Positions 1-8,346 of a stretch of DNA of 64,000 nt are shown piece by piece (within the stretch, counting starts at the first letter, position 1; each line of letters opens with the position of its first letter). The notes under the pieces were generated by a model. That model did no database searches and had not been told where the DNA came from. It saw only the letters and a list, made by a program, of their open reading frames with translations. Source of the stretch: Aquimarina aggregata (lineage in GTDB: Bacteria > Bacteroidota > Bacteroidia > Flavobacteriales > Flavobacteriaceae); contig NZ_LQRT01000003.1 in the NCBI RefSeq assembly GCF_001632745.1, positions 124,001 through 188,000 of the forward strand, in the 5' to 3' direction. The position numbers and the translations under genes are program-made.

Positions 1-29
1 AAGTTAAAGAAGAATCTATTTTTGCAACC

Positions 30-494
30 TTAAAAACCGCTTTTTAGTAATCTATCATCAAAAAAGAACGGTGCTACATTAATTAATTTTAGTTTATTAA
101 AATCAGGATGGATTGGGTTTATTAAAAGGTTATTTTCATTAGGAATGATAATACTTGGAATCAATAATCCTAAAAACTTATTTTCTTCTATCCATTGAAT
201 AGAAAAGTTTTGCACATTCATAGGTACTGGTACTTTATTCCAATCCTCTGGTAATTGATCAACAGCAACACTTGTAATTAATTTATCTGGAATCTCAATA
301 GTAGCCATAGCCATATCATCAGGAAAATATGCTGCAGGTAAATGAGCCAATACTTCTAATGCAGAGAGTGATGCTGTAGTACTTGTATATAAAAGAGCTA
401 CTCCTTTAGGATTCCATCTTCCACCAACAGATTTAGCCCCAATACCAGTTAAATCTTTTATATATTTTTGCTTAGCTATTCTGTAAACCAACAT
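30..494 (-). CDS. RES-domain toxin
   Basis: A 154-residue protein of the RES family, toxins of type II toxin-antitoxin systems that deplete cellular NAD+. The family's Arg, Glu and Ser landmarks are visible: GGRWNPKG with R26, ALEVLAH with E47, and LIPSIII with S114 followed by NP near 126-127. Its length is usual for the family and it is complete. The start ATG shares one base with the stop of the upstream antitoxin gene (TAATG), so the pair is translationally coupled in the order antitoxin then toxin. The function comes from family knowledge. Nothing in the sequence suggests inactivation. Confidence 0.9.
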   Translation of the reverse strand: MLVYRIAKQKYIKDLTGIGAKSVGGRWNPKGVALLYTSTTASLSALEVLAHLPAAYFPDDMAMATIEIPDKLITSVAVDQLPEDWNKVPVPMNVQNFSIQWIEENKFLGLLIPSIIIPNENNLLINPIHPDFNKLKLINVAPFFFDDRLLKSGF

Positions 495-946
495 TATGCA
501 AAAATTCCGTGTTCTATACGCATTAATTCTTCATTAAGTAATTCGAATCCAAAAGTTGTATCTAGAAGTTCTTTTGGCTTTTTTGAAGCCAAAGCAGTAC
601 AAGGGTGGTTCATCCAATTTTTAAACCGCTCTAAATCACCAAAAACTTTTTCTCCTTTTCCGTAAAGTTTAGCCAATTGTAATGCCTTTGCACTAGCCTC
701 TGTACTTAATTTTTTATTTAAATCGTATCTTTGAATAGTTCTTTCTGACATATGTATTACTAACGCTAACTCTTTAAGATCAAAACTAATCGTTTTAGCG
801 AGGTGTAATAATGCCTTTTTATCTATACCATTTCGAGATAGTTCTATAAAATCATACATATTCCTTAATGGAATATCAATATTCAAATACCTTAATAGTC
901 CTTTATTTTCAAAACTATCAAAATCTAAAGGGGATACTGCCACCAT
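494..946 (-). CDS. Xre/MbcA/ParS-type antitoxin (DUF2384)
   Basis: A 150-residue antitoxin partner of the RES toxin. The N-terminal half (about 45-95) looks like an Xre-type helix-turn-helix, including the stretch LALVIHMSERTIQRY. The C-terminal 55 residues match the DUF2384 toxin-binding domain: YGKGEKVFGDLERFKNWM, then a Pro-Leu-rich segment, then the terminal RIEHGIFA. Antitoxins of this family bind the toxin and repress their own promoter. A fitting promoter and palindrome lie immediately upstream at 965-995. The gene overlaps the toxin start by 1 nt. Confidence 0.9.
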   Translation of the reverse strand: MVAVSPLDFDSFENKGLLRYLNIDIPLRNMYDFIELSRNGIDKKALLHLAKTISFDLKELALVIHMSERTIQRYDLNKKLSTEASAKALQLAKLYGKGEKVFGDLERFKNWMNHPCTALASKKPKELLDTTFGFELLNEELMRIEHGIFA

Positions 947-1339
947 AATTATTAAATTTTACGACAAAAATACAAAAATAAATGACACTTGTCAAAAAAA
1001 TATCTTTTAAATAATAAAAAACACGACAACTCTTTCTTTTATAGATATTTGAACTTATTTCTCTAAAATCAGTGAAATACAACTAATTATCATAAACAAT
1101 TGTTAACAAAAACAAAAAGATACCAAGTCGCAACATATCAGTGTTTACGGGGGATACCCCAATTTTGAGTAAAAATTTTACAAAATAAATCGATTTTATC
1201 TGTAAAAAAAGTGATTTTTTCACATAAAAAGTTGTATATTGTCGTTGATTTTATGTTTTATAACGATAAAAACAAGTTTAAAGTAAGTAAATTCTTACTT
1301 TTTGATAATTGAGGTTTAACCCTAAAAACCAAACTTAAT
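947..1339. other. 393-nt intergenic region between divergent units
   Basis: It holds the RES/Xre promoter at its left end. At its right end, at 1285-1300, is an inverted repeat AAGTAA-ATTC-TTACTT that runs into TTTTG by 1304. This resembles the palindrome-plus-TTTTG arrangement of the nitrate island but in a different register and spacing. I see no gene or RNA structure in the middle. Confidence 0.5.
965..995 (-). promoter_or_regulatory. Promoter and candidate operator of the RES/Xre pair
   Basis: Read on the minus strand there is a -33 TTG (complement of 993-995), exactly 20 nt, then TATTTTTG (complement of 965-972), which matches the Bacteroidetes TTG/TAnnTTTG promoter. A palindrome, TGACA-CT-TGTCA, at 983-994 overlaps the -33 element, the expected place for an autorepressor. 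CGACAA-like half motifs occur on both sides, near 962 and 1023. Operator identity is inferred from position and symmetry. Confidence 0.6.
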
Positions 1340-1873
1340 ATGAAAACACTTTTACCCCTACTAGTCTTGTTCTTTACAAGCATTGCATTTGCAAATACAA
1401 AAATTGACATTTCCTACAAGTTAATGTTTGTTACAGAAAATACTGTGATAGACGGCTTAGATGAAAACACCGAAGAAGGTGTTATATTTATCACAGAGAG
1501 TTTACATGTAGAAGAAGGAGCACGCGTTAAAGTAAGAAACGCATGTTTAATTATACTTGGAGATATCACTGGAAAAGGAATCATCGATATTGATGAATCT
1601 GCCACTGTTACTCTAGAAGGAGAAAAGCAAGGACGATTTACATTTATCAATAGGTTCTTAGCAGATGATACCTGCCAACAAAGTACAGATCAAAAAACAT
1701 TCAGACACATCATAGAGGTACCACAAGGACTTAAATATAGTCTTTACTCTCTAGATGGAAGACTATTGGATAAAGGTACGATTGATGACTATATCCAACA
1801 CTTAGTTGATCCAAAAACATATTTATTAAAAATAGAAGGGTACAAATTAAGAAAAATAGTATTTAAAGGTTAA
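1340..1873 (+). CDS. Small secreted protein with T9SS-like C-terminal tail
   Basis: A 177-residue protein with a clear signal peptide (MKTLLPLLVLFFTSIAFA, cleavage after about residue 18). The middle (about 45-105) is rich in short beta strands, with a repeated polarity such as VIFITESLHVEEGARVKV and GKGIIDIDESATVTL. This is suggestive of a parallel beta structure but not assignable to a family. The last 45 residues, with SLYSLDGRLLDKG and later YLLKIEGYKLRKIVFKG, resemble a type-A type IX secretion sorting domain, in which a GxLL turn is followed by YxLKI and a basic end. If so, it is exported to the cell surface by T9SS. The protein is far shorter than usual T9SS cargo. The function is unknown. 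Confidence 0.75.
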   Translation: MKTLLPLLVLFFTSIAFANTKIDISYKLMFVTENTVIDGLDENTEEGVIFITESLHVEEGARVKVRNACLIILGDITGKGIIDIDESATVTLEGEKQGRFTFINRFLADDTCQQSTDQKTFRHIIEVPQGLKYSLYSLDGRLLDKGTIDDYIQHLVDPKTYLLKIEGYKLRKIVFKG

Positions 1874-2174
1874 AATCAATCATCAAAAGTAAGGTTCATT
1901 AATCCGCGGTACTTAGTTACCGCGGATTTTTTTTATCTCATTCACTTTTTCATTATCCAAACATCATAATTTTAAGGAATCATCCCATTCATTTAATAAA
2001 CAAACACTTACATTACAACTAATATTTGAAATAAGAAAAGGTCATTTCACAAAAAAGGATTTTCACTTTTTTTTAAAAACCTTATATTTATCAAGTAATC
2101 CCCTAGATAATTAAACACGTACCTCCATTTTAAATTAAAAACAAAGTAAAACAGTACCTAATATAAGAGCGTGC
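1874..2174. other. 301-nt intergenic region
   Basis: Apart from the terminator at its start, I see only AT-rich sequence with no repeat, ORF or convincing promoter. The hybrid kinase promoter should lie here. Confidence 0.4.
1901..1935 (+). terminator. Rho-independent terminator after the small secreted protein gene
   Basis: An 11-bp perfect stem, AATCCGCGGTA with TACCGCGGATT, a 6-nt loop, and a run of eight T starting inside the stem end. It lies 27 nt after the stop codon. Confidence 0.9.
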
Positions 2175-3575
2175 ATGCAAATAACATGGTTTAAATCTGA
2201 AGCATTTAAGTATACTTGTTACGGAATAGTATTTGGCTTTCTATTTCCTATACTTGCTACATGTATTGATATTGTTAGGTTTGATCTTGGATTTTCTTGG
2301 CAATCTGCAAAATATGTTCAAGAAAAGTATCCAATACATTATATTATAGATACGGCTCCGTTATTTTTAGGTCTCTTTGCTATGTTTGGTGGAAGAAACT
2401 TGGATAAACTAAAAGAAACGAATAAACAAATCTTAAAAGCTTCTCAATTTAAGCATGATTTTTTGGCTAATATGAGTCATGAAATAAGAACACCAATGGT
2501 AGGTGTTATTGGAATGATAGATTTACTCTTTAAAAACACTAAATTGAATAACATTCAAAAAGAGTATGTACATACAATCCATCAATCTTCACTTAATTTA
2601 TTGGATATCTTAAATCAAATTTTAGATCTTTCTAAAATAGAATCTGGAAAATTTGAACTTTCTCCATCTTATATTGATTTTAATCAACTTATCGAACAAA
2701 ACGTTGGCCTCTTTCTTGCAATAGCTAAAGCAAAAGAAATTGATATTGTATCAGATTATTCTAAAGATCTACCACAACATATTATAGCCGACAATAATCG
2801 CTTGTCGCAAGTTATTTCTAACCTAATAGGAAATGCTATAAAATTTACAGATAAAGGAACGATTACTATTAGAGCATTTCTTGTATCTCAAAAAAACGAT
2901 ACTATAACGGTTAAAGTAGAAATTATTGATACAGGAATAGGTATCAGTAAAAAAGATCAGCAAGAATTGTTTGATCGCTTTAGTCAATTTCATGAAACTT
3001 CCATCTCCTCTACAACAGGCAGCGGTTTAGGTTTAGCAATATGTAAAAAATTAGTACATCTAATGCAAGGAACCTTGGATGTAAAAAGCGAGATAAACAA
3101 AGGAAGTAATTTCTCATTTACTTTTGTAGCCAAAACATCTAATATTTCTATTCAAAATAATATCAAAACCGCAACTACCAGTAAAATACCTCAGTATAAT
3201 TTACATGTTTTACTGGTAGAAGATTCTGATACCAATATTCTAGTTTCCACGCAAATTTTAAAATATTTAAACTGTACCGTAGATATTGCCAAAAACGGTA
3301 GAGAAGCTCTAACACTATTTAAAGAGGACACATATGATCTTATTTTAATGGATATTAATTTACCTGAACTCGATGGAGTACAAACATGCAACCTTATAAA
3401 ACAAAAATACAATAATGTACCGCCTGTTATAGCACTTACTTCCAACGCGCTTCCTGGAGATGCCGAACGCTTTATTGCAAAAGGCCTCGATGACTATATA
3501 ACAAAACCATACACTACCGAAATCCTAAATATTAAACTTAAAAATTGGTTTGGTGATCATTACGAGTATCATTAA
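2175..3575 (+). CDS. Membrane hybrid histidine kinase with receiver domain
   Basis: A 466-residue sensor kinase. Two hydrophobic segments (about 14-36 and 53-73) anchor a very short input region with no recognisable sensor domain. The HisKA box HDFLANMSHEIRTPM follows, with phospho-acceptor H102. The ATPase domain has an N box around N216/N220, the G1 motif DTGIG (252-256) and the G2 motif GSGLGLAI (282-289). The C-terminal receiver domain (about 343-455) has acidic E349/D350, phospho-acceptor D393 in LMDINLP, and K444. No output domain is attached and no partner gene is adjacent, so phosphate must pass to a distant Hpt or regulator. The signal is unknown. All catalytic residues are present. 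Confidence 0.92.
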   Translation: MQITWFKSEAFKYTCYGIVFGFLFPILATCIDIVRFDLGFSWQSAKYVQEKYPIHYIIDTAPLFLGLFAMFGGRNLDKLKETNKQILKASQFKHDFLANMSHEIRTPMVGVIGMIDLLFKNTKLNNIQKEYVHTIHQSSLNLLDILNQILDLSKIESGKFELSPSYIDFNQLIEQNVGLFLAIAKAKEIDIVSDYSKDLPQHIIADNNRLSQVISNLIGNAIKFTDKGTITIRAFLVSQKNDTITVKVEIIDTGIGISKKDQQELFDRFSQFHETSISSTTGSGLGLAICKKLVHLMQGTLDVKSEINKGSNFSFTFVAKTSNISIQNNIKTATTSKIPQYNLHVLLVEDSDTNILVSTQILKYLNCTVDIAKNGREALTLFKEDTYDLILMDINLPELDGVQTCNLIKQKYNNVPPVIALTSNALPGDAERFIAKGLDDYITKPYTTEILNIKLKNWFGDHYEYH

Positions 3576-3701
3576 AATAGTTGTTTTTCAAAGAAAACTA
3601 ATGGTTTTAACGGTATATTGATTAACTACTCTAGTAAAATTTAGTATCTTGTATACTGCGATAATATTCGTAAATTAAATAATAAACTAAAAATTTGAGT
3701 C

Positions 3702-4991
3702 ATGAAAGAAAAAAGTGTTTTACCTCTTAAAAAACACCTCTCCTCGATATTACTCATTCTTCTGATTATTGGCTATGCTACAAACTTAAAAGCATCGTCT
3801 TATTTTCAAGATAACAATTACAATGAGTATAAAGGTTTAGTGGTGAGTAGTGAAAATAATGATCCAATAGTATCTGCAACTGTATCTATTAACAATACCA
3901 ACATTTCTACTGTAACAAATGATGAAGGGAAATTTTTATTAAAAGTACCGAAAGAAAATATCGGCAATAAAATAACAGTTTCATCTCTTGGATATAATGA
4001 TAAAGTGCTTGAATTGTCTGCTTTCAATGATAAGGAGTTAAAAATAAAACTTACTACATCTATCACCGAATTATCTGAAGTTAATATTGACCCTAAAGAT
4101 CCTAACGCTTTAATACGTGAAGTAATGAAGAAAAAAGGATCTAATTATCTTAATGATAACACCATAATGACTGCTTTTTATAGAGAAACAATAAAGAAAA
4201 GACGAACTTATGTTTCTTTGTCTGAAGCTGTGATTGATGTGTACAAGAACCCTTATGATTCTCAAAAAACAGATGTTATTAAATTATATAAAGCAAGAAA
4301 AAGTGCCGATTATAAAAAGCTTGACACACTAACCTTAAAATTACAAGGAGGACCAACAACTACATTGTATATTGATGTGATGAAAAATCCTGAAAATGTT
4401 TTCACTCAGGAAATGCTAAAATTTTATGATTTTAGTTTTGCACCGTCTACAAAAATTAATGATAAGTATATCTATGTTTTAAATTTTAAGCAAAAGGAAA
4501 TTATTAAAGAACCTTTGTACTTTGGAAAACTTTACATAGATGCACAAACATTAGCGATGACTAAAGCTGTTTTTAGTCTTAACATGCAGGACAAAGAGGA
4601 AGTGAGTAAAATGTTTGTTAAGAAAAAACCAGGAAATGCTAAAGTTTACTTTACAGAAGCATCTTATAATATTGATTACCGTCAAAAGAATGGAAAGTGG
4701 TATTATGGATATGGCAGAATTGACCTCGCAGTCAAAATCAATTGGAGAAAAAAATTATTTAACTCTAATTATAAACTAAATGTAGAAATGGCAATTACCG
4801 ATTGGAGGAAAAATAAAGATAAAGAAATAATTAAACCTAAAGATCGATTAAAATCATCTGTGGTAATTGCCGATGAAGCCTCTGGGTTCTCGGATCCAAA
4901 ATTTTGGGGTGAATATAATGTTATAGAACCTGAAAAATCAATTGAATCTGCAATCAAAAAAATACAGAAACAAATAAGAAAACTGAATTAA
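3702..4991 (+). CDS. Secreted carboxypeptidase-regulatory-like domain protein
   Basis: A 429-residue exported protein. A hydrophobic signal segment spans about 13-32. Residues about 42-118 form a CarboxypepD_reg-like beta-sandwich (YKGLVVSSENNDPIVSATV, then a TVTNDEGKFLLKVP turn), as seen at the N-terminus of many Bacteroidetes envelope proteins. The remainder, starting with AFYRETIKKRRTYVSLSEAV, matches a type of uncharacterised Bacteroidetes protein in which this domain precedes a long beta-rich region. There is no TonB plug or barrel, so it is not a transporter. It is a single gene with its own terminator. The function is unknown, probably envelope-associated. Confidence 0.8.
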   Translation: MKEKSVLPLKKHLSSILLILLIIGYATNLKASSYFQDNNYNEYKGLVVSSENNDPIVSATVSINNTNISTVTNDEGKFLLKVPKENIGNKITVSSLGYNDKVLELSAFNDKELKIKLTTSITELSEVNIDPKDPNALIREVMKKKGSNYLNDNTIMTAFYRETIKKRRTYVSLSEAVIDVYKNPYDSQKTDVIKLYKARKSADYKKLDTLTLKLQGGPTTTLYIDVMKNPENVFTQEMLKFYDFSFAPSTKINDKYIYVLNFKQKEIIKEPLYFGKLYIDAQTLAMTKAVFSLNMQDKEEVSKMFVKKKPGNAKVYFTEASYNIDYRQKNGKWYYGYGRIDLAVKINWRKKLFNSNYKLNVEMAITDWRKNKDKEIIKPKDRLKSSVVIADEASGFSDPKFWGEYNVIEPEKSIESAIKKIQKQIRKLN

Positions 4992-5012
4992 CTCACAAAA
5001 TTCTATCCTTAT

Positions 5013-5046
5013 AAAAAACACGTATTTTACATATACGTGTTTTTTT
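5013..5046 (+). terminator. Terminator after the carboxypeptidase-regulatory-like gene
   Basis: An ACACGTAT stem with ATACGTGT and a 7-nt loop, flanked by A and T runs that lengthen the stem and supply the U tract. It lies 22 nt after the stop. Confidence 0.85.
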
Positions 5047-5182
5047 ATTTTCAATATGCTAATTAACAGTACTAGATGATTCTATTTTATTACTTTTACT
5101 CCCACAAAAACTAAAAAAGCTTGCAACACCTAGCAATCTTAATAAGTCACTTAAAAGAAAACTTACGTTTCAAAATTATCGA

Positions 5183-6637
5183 ATGAAAGAAAAATTTTTG
5201 ATCGCTCTATTTGGGTTATTGATAAGTACACTAAATGCGCAAAAGAATATGGATTCCCTTGCAGTTAGTAAAGATTTAAAAATTTTTGAAAACATTTTAA
5301 AAAAAGGACACCCTGGTCTTTATCAATATATCAAACAAGATTCTTTAGAGTATATTTTTAACACAGCAAAAGAATCCATTAATGACAGTCTAACAGATAT
5401 TGATCTTTATAAAAAGATGTTAAGCATTACAAATGAAGTAAAAGACGGACACCTATTGCTATTTGCGCCTAATACTATAAAAACAGATCAATATTATTTT
5501 CCTTTAATCTTAAAAATCATAAATACTCAGTTTTATACTGATACAGATGATTTTAATATTCCTATTGGTTCTAAAATAAATACTATAAACGGACAAGACA
5601 CCTCTAGAATACTTGAAAATCTTAAAAAATATGTAGCCACAGATGGTCATAACCTAACCCGAAAGTATCGAGAAATAGAATTAAAATTCGGACTTTTTTA
5701 TGCCTATGAATACGGCATTTCAAAAAACTTCAGTATTACTTACACAACTCCAGATGGAATTAAAAATGATTTGGATTTAGATGCAGAGTCTTTTATCAAA
5801 GTTAAATTAAGGAATACGAAACGTAACTCCTATTTTGCAAAATACCACCAAAAGAAAAATAATTTTGACTATTTTGATAAGCATATCAATAATAAAGCAC
5901 CTTTCGTATATTACAAGGATGAGTTAAATACTGCGGTTTTGGTCATAAACTCGTTTGGAGGAGATATTAGTCAGTTTAAATCTAAATTGATAAAAATATT
6001 CAGAGAAATTAATAAGAAAAAAATAGAACACCTTGTTATTGATATACGGCAAAATGATGGAGGGTATAGACCTAATAGCGTTCACCTTTACTCATTTATT
6101 ACCAAAAACCCTTTTAAGCAAATAAAAAGTCAATCTATTATTTCTTTATCTGTTCCTGAGAAAAAATATGCCACGAGAGTATTCTTAAATGAAAAGGATT
6201 TTCTAGAAGATAAATTTAAAAATCACCCAACATATGATGGTTGGAGAATTACTTTTGATGATTTAGAAACCATAATGGCACCTCAAAAAAACAGATTTAA
6301 TGGCAAAGTATATATCTTGATTAGCGGAGCTACTTTTTCTGCTGCTTCAGCATTTGCCCTGAATGCAAAAAACAATCCGGATATTACTCTTATTGGTGAA
6401 GAAACTGGTGGTGGATATTATAAATCTTTTGGAATGTTTCCTGTTTACTACGAATTACCAAATTCTAAAATCACTATGGTAATGTCTATGGTACAAATAG
6501 AACAGTATACTAAAGAAACGTCAATTCCTTTAGGTTCGGGTATACCTCCGGACAAAAATATTATTCACTCTGTAGAAGATTTAATTTTAGGTAAAGATGC
6601 AGAGTTAGACTATATCTTTAGGCTCATAAAAGGATAA
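5183..6637 (+). CDS. S41 family (C-terminal processing peptidase-like) serine peptidase
   Basis: A 484-residue protein with a signal peptide (about 1-19, cut before QKN). An N-terminal helical region contains the KDGHLLL motif (about 87-93), typical of the tricorn-core/IRBP-like branch of S41. The catalytic core has DIRQNDGG, then SGATFSAASAFA with the nucleophile serine at about residue 386, and GEETGGG, which shapes the active site. I see no clear PDZ domain. The domain order and length agree with secreted S41 peptidases of Bacteroidetes. The substrate is unknown. It stands alone between two short genes and converges with the small ORF at 6647-6835. Confidence 0.88.
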   Translation: MKEKFLIALFGLLISTLNAQKNMDSLAVSKDLKIFENILKKGHPGLYQYIKQDSLEYIFNTAKESINDSLTDIDLYKKMLSITNEVKDGHLLLFAPNTIKTDQYYFPLILKIINTQFYTDTDDFNIPIGSKINTINGQDTSRILENLKKYVATDGHNLTRKYREIELKFGLFYAYEYGISKNFSITYTTPDGIKNDLDLDAESFIKVKLRNTKRNSYFAKYHQKKNNFDYFDKHINNKAPFVYYKDELNTAVLVINSFGGDISQFKSKLIKIFREINKKKIEHLVIDIRQNDGGYRPNSVHLYSFITKNPFKQIKSQSIISLSVPEKKYATRVFLNEKDFLEDKFKNHPTYDGWRITFDDLETIMAPQKNRFNGKVYILISGATFSAASAFALNAKNNPDITLIGEETGGGYYKSFGMFPVYYELPNSKITMVMSMVQIEQYTKETSIPLGSGIPPDKNIIHSVEDLILGKDAELDYIFRLIKG

Positions 6638-6646
6638 GTAGTTCTT

Positions 6647-6835
6647 TTATCCAATATAAGTATTTACACTGGTTATTAATTTACAGGAATTGTGAAGCAT
6701 TTGCTTAAATCGTAATGCAAGGTTCTCATCATCAAATTTCATAGCCTCGCTTATACTAGAAGACAAAACTAATTCTCCTATAAGGTATTCAACAAAATAA
6801 CTTTGATCTTCCGTTAAAAGCACATATTCATTCAT
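6647..6835 (-). CDS. Small hypothetical protein
   Basis: A 62-residue acidic, helical-looking peptide with an ATG start and no signal peptide or membrane segment. I do not recognise a family. It converges with the S41 gene at 9 nt and has its own intergenic upstream region of about 190 nt. Coding status is plausible because no other gene competes for this strand, but it rests on an open frame only. Confidence 0.45.
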   Translation of the reverse strand: MNEYVLLTEDQSYFVEYLIGELVLSSSISEAMKFDDENLALRFKQMLHNSCKLITSVNTYIG

Positions 6836-7024
6836 ATACTAAATTTATAAAGAGCTTTTATACTTATGTATTTCTACAAAAACCCTTTCTATACTAAAGC
6901 AAAAGTATGTCATAAATCAATATCTAAAATTTATCAATCGAATACTTTTACACATAAGTATTAACAATTCTTTTTAATCATAGTAGGTATTATTTTTGAT
7001 AGGTATTTAATCTAAAGTACAATT

Positions 7025-7531
7025 ATGAAAATACTACACCACTTTGCTTTTTATAGTTTAATGATTATAATTTCTACTTCCTGTTCACAAAAAACAAACT
7101 ATAAACTACCAAAAAATGCAAAAGAACTATTAGCTGGAGAAAAAGGAAAAACCTGGAAAATATCAAAACGTATTAACGAAGGTACACGAATGAATATGAG
7201 AGGTTGTTTTTTATCTTACAGAATTACCTATAATCCAGATGGTAATATGAAGGACAACAATGAAGAACAAGAAGATTGCGGACCATCACTTAGAGGGAAC
7301 TGGCAAATTTTAGAGAATAAAAATGGTATTTCCTACATAAAATGGACCAGTAATGACATTCCTGAAATTTTAAATATGAAAAGTAATCACAAATACTTTA
7401 AAATTTTAAAACTAACTAAAGACACTTTAGAATTACAACATCGACACAAACAATTTTCTAGTAAAACTACTTTTATAGACCTTTTCGTGCCCGAGCATTC
7501 AAAAATAAAAAACAGGGATTTTCATTGGTAA
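7025..7531 (+). CDS. Lipocalin-like lipoprotein
   Basis: A 168-residue predicted lipoprotein: MKILHHFAFYSLMIIISTSC ends in a lipobox with the acylated Cys at 20. The mature part has the order seen in short lipocalin-like lipoproteins of Bacteroidetes: GKTWKISKRI near the start, a DGNMKDNNEEQEDCG turn, GNWQI, and late strands FKILKLTKDTLELQ. C56 and C82 could form a disulfide. The ligand and role are unknown, and the lipocalin call rests on pattern only. It is a single gene, 122 nt from the convergent gene at 7654-7989. Confidence 0.7.
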   Translation: MKILHHFAFYSLMIIISTSCSQKTNYKLPKNAKELLAGEKGKTWKISKRINEGTRMNMRGCFLSYRITYNPDGNMKDNNEEQEDCGPSLRGNWQILENKNGISYIKWTSNDIPEILNMKSNHKYFKILKLTKDTLELQHRHKQFSSKTTFIDLFVPEHSKIKNRDFHW

Positions 7532-7545
7532 AGTATATAAAATAT

Positions 7546-7575
7546 AAAACCGGTTACAGCACATACAGTAACCGG
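7546..7575 (-). terminator. Terminator of the 7654-7989 gene
   Basis: A CCGGTTAC/GTAACCGG stem with a 10-nt loop. Read on the minus strand it is followed by TTTTATATTTTATA. The same 8-bp stem recurs after narK at 21232-21262. Confidence 0.7.
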
Positions 7576-7653
7576 AAAGGTTAATTGATAGATTAGGGCA
7601 TCCTATAAATATAGACGTTTCTATCGTTTTTTAAAACACATAACTAATGTTTG

Positions 7654-7989
7654 TTAGCTATAAGCCGTTTCTACTTTTCTAATCAGGCCTATTTCAATAT
7701 ATTCTGAAATTCTATCTGACTTCCCTATTTTATCCGTTTCTATTGGGATCCATCCATCAATTTTAATCATGTCATTAGGATTACTACTAAAAAACATTTC
7801 ATATTCATAATTCATAGAACCATTATTAACAAAAGTAGGATTGATATTGTTCTTAGATTTATCAATTATTCTCTTTCTAACAATCTCTATTTTAGATGAT
7901 AAATCCAGGTTTTCTGTATCTCTATGAACCTCTACATCCAAAAATTCTGCAATCGAAACTGTAATTAATTCTTCTAAATTCATAAGCAT
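7654..7989 (-). CDS. Hypothetical protein
   Basis: A 111-residue cytoplasmic protein without signal or membrane segment. It begins MLMNLEELITVSIAEFLDVE; the second Met, two codons later, is an equally good start. The N-terminal part is helical and acidic. The rest has alternating strands and ends in an isoleucine/glutamate-rich segment. I recognise no family. It has its own terminator and sits alone between the lipoprotein gene and the nitrate island. Confidence 0.55.
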   Translation of the reverse strand: MLMNLEELITVSIAEFLDVEVHRDTENLDLSSKIEIVRKRIIDKSKNNINPTFVNNGSMNYEYEMFFSSNPNDMIKIDGWIPIETDKIGKSDRISEYIEIGLIRKVETAYS

Positions 7990-8346
7990 AAATTTTGTTT
8001 ATTATTATATTAAATATTTAAAACTATCATAAAGCAAATCGAAGCTAAATGATATCTTTAAAAACAGGGGTGTTTTACTAAAAAACTATAATAATCAATA
8101 ACAACCCCCTATTTTTATTACAAATTTATACATAAAAGATATAAAATTAAAAAACAACCCCTAATAAATAGGGGTTGTATGTCAAAATTTATGTTTTATA
8201 GAAAAATAACTTGTAGAAATTATTTTTTTAATAATTCAGAATTATAAAATTAAGTTTTTACTAATATAATAATCAAAAAAAGAATGAATTTGAGTGGATA
8301 ATGTTACCAAAAAACCGAATTAAATAGCAATTAAGTCACAAAAGAA
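7990..8346. other. 357-nt intergenic region
   Basis: It contains the tandem G/C-tract hairpins described above. On both sides there is AT-rich sequence with no ORF. The promoter of the 7654-7989 gene should lie near 8000-8060, but I cannot pick a convincing box. Confidence 0.4.
8062..8178 (-). terminator. Tandem terminators ending the nitrate reductase operon
   Basis: Read on the minus strand, a first hairpin (8154-8178, ACAACCCCTA with TAGGGGTTGT, 5-nt loop) is followed by six T. A second, looser hairpin pairs the C-rich and G-rich arms at 8101-8111 and 8065-8074 and is followed by GTTTTT. All four arms are variants of AACAACCCCT, so alternative pairings are possible. They lie about 170 nt beyond the stop of the rubredoxin gene. 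Confidence 0.7.

Noticed and set aside
468..665. Plus-strand open frame opposite the RES/Xre genes
   Set aside because: It is the antisense shadow of two well-supported coding sequences.
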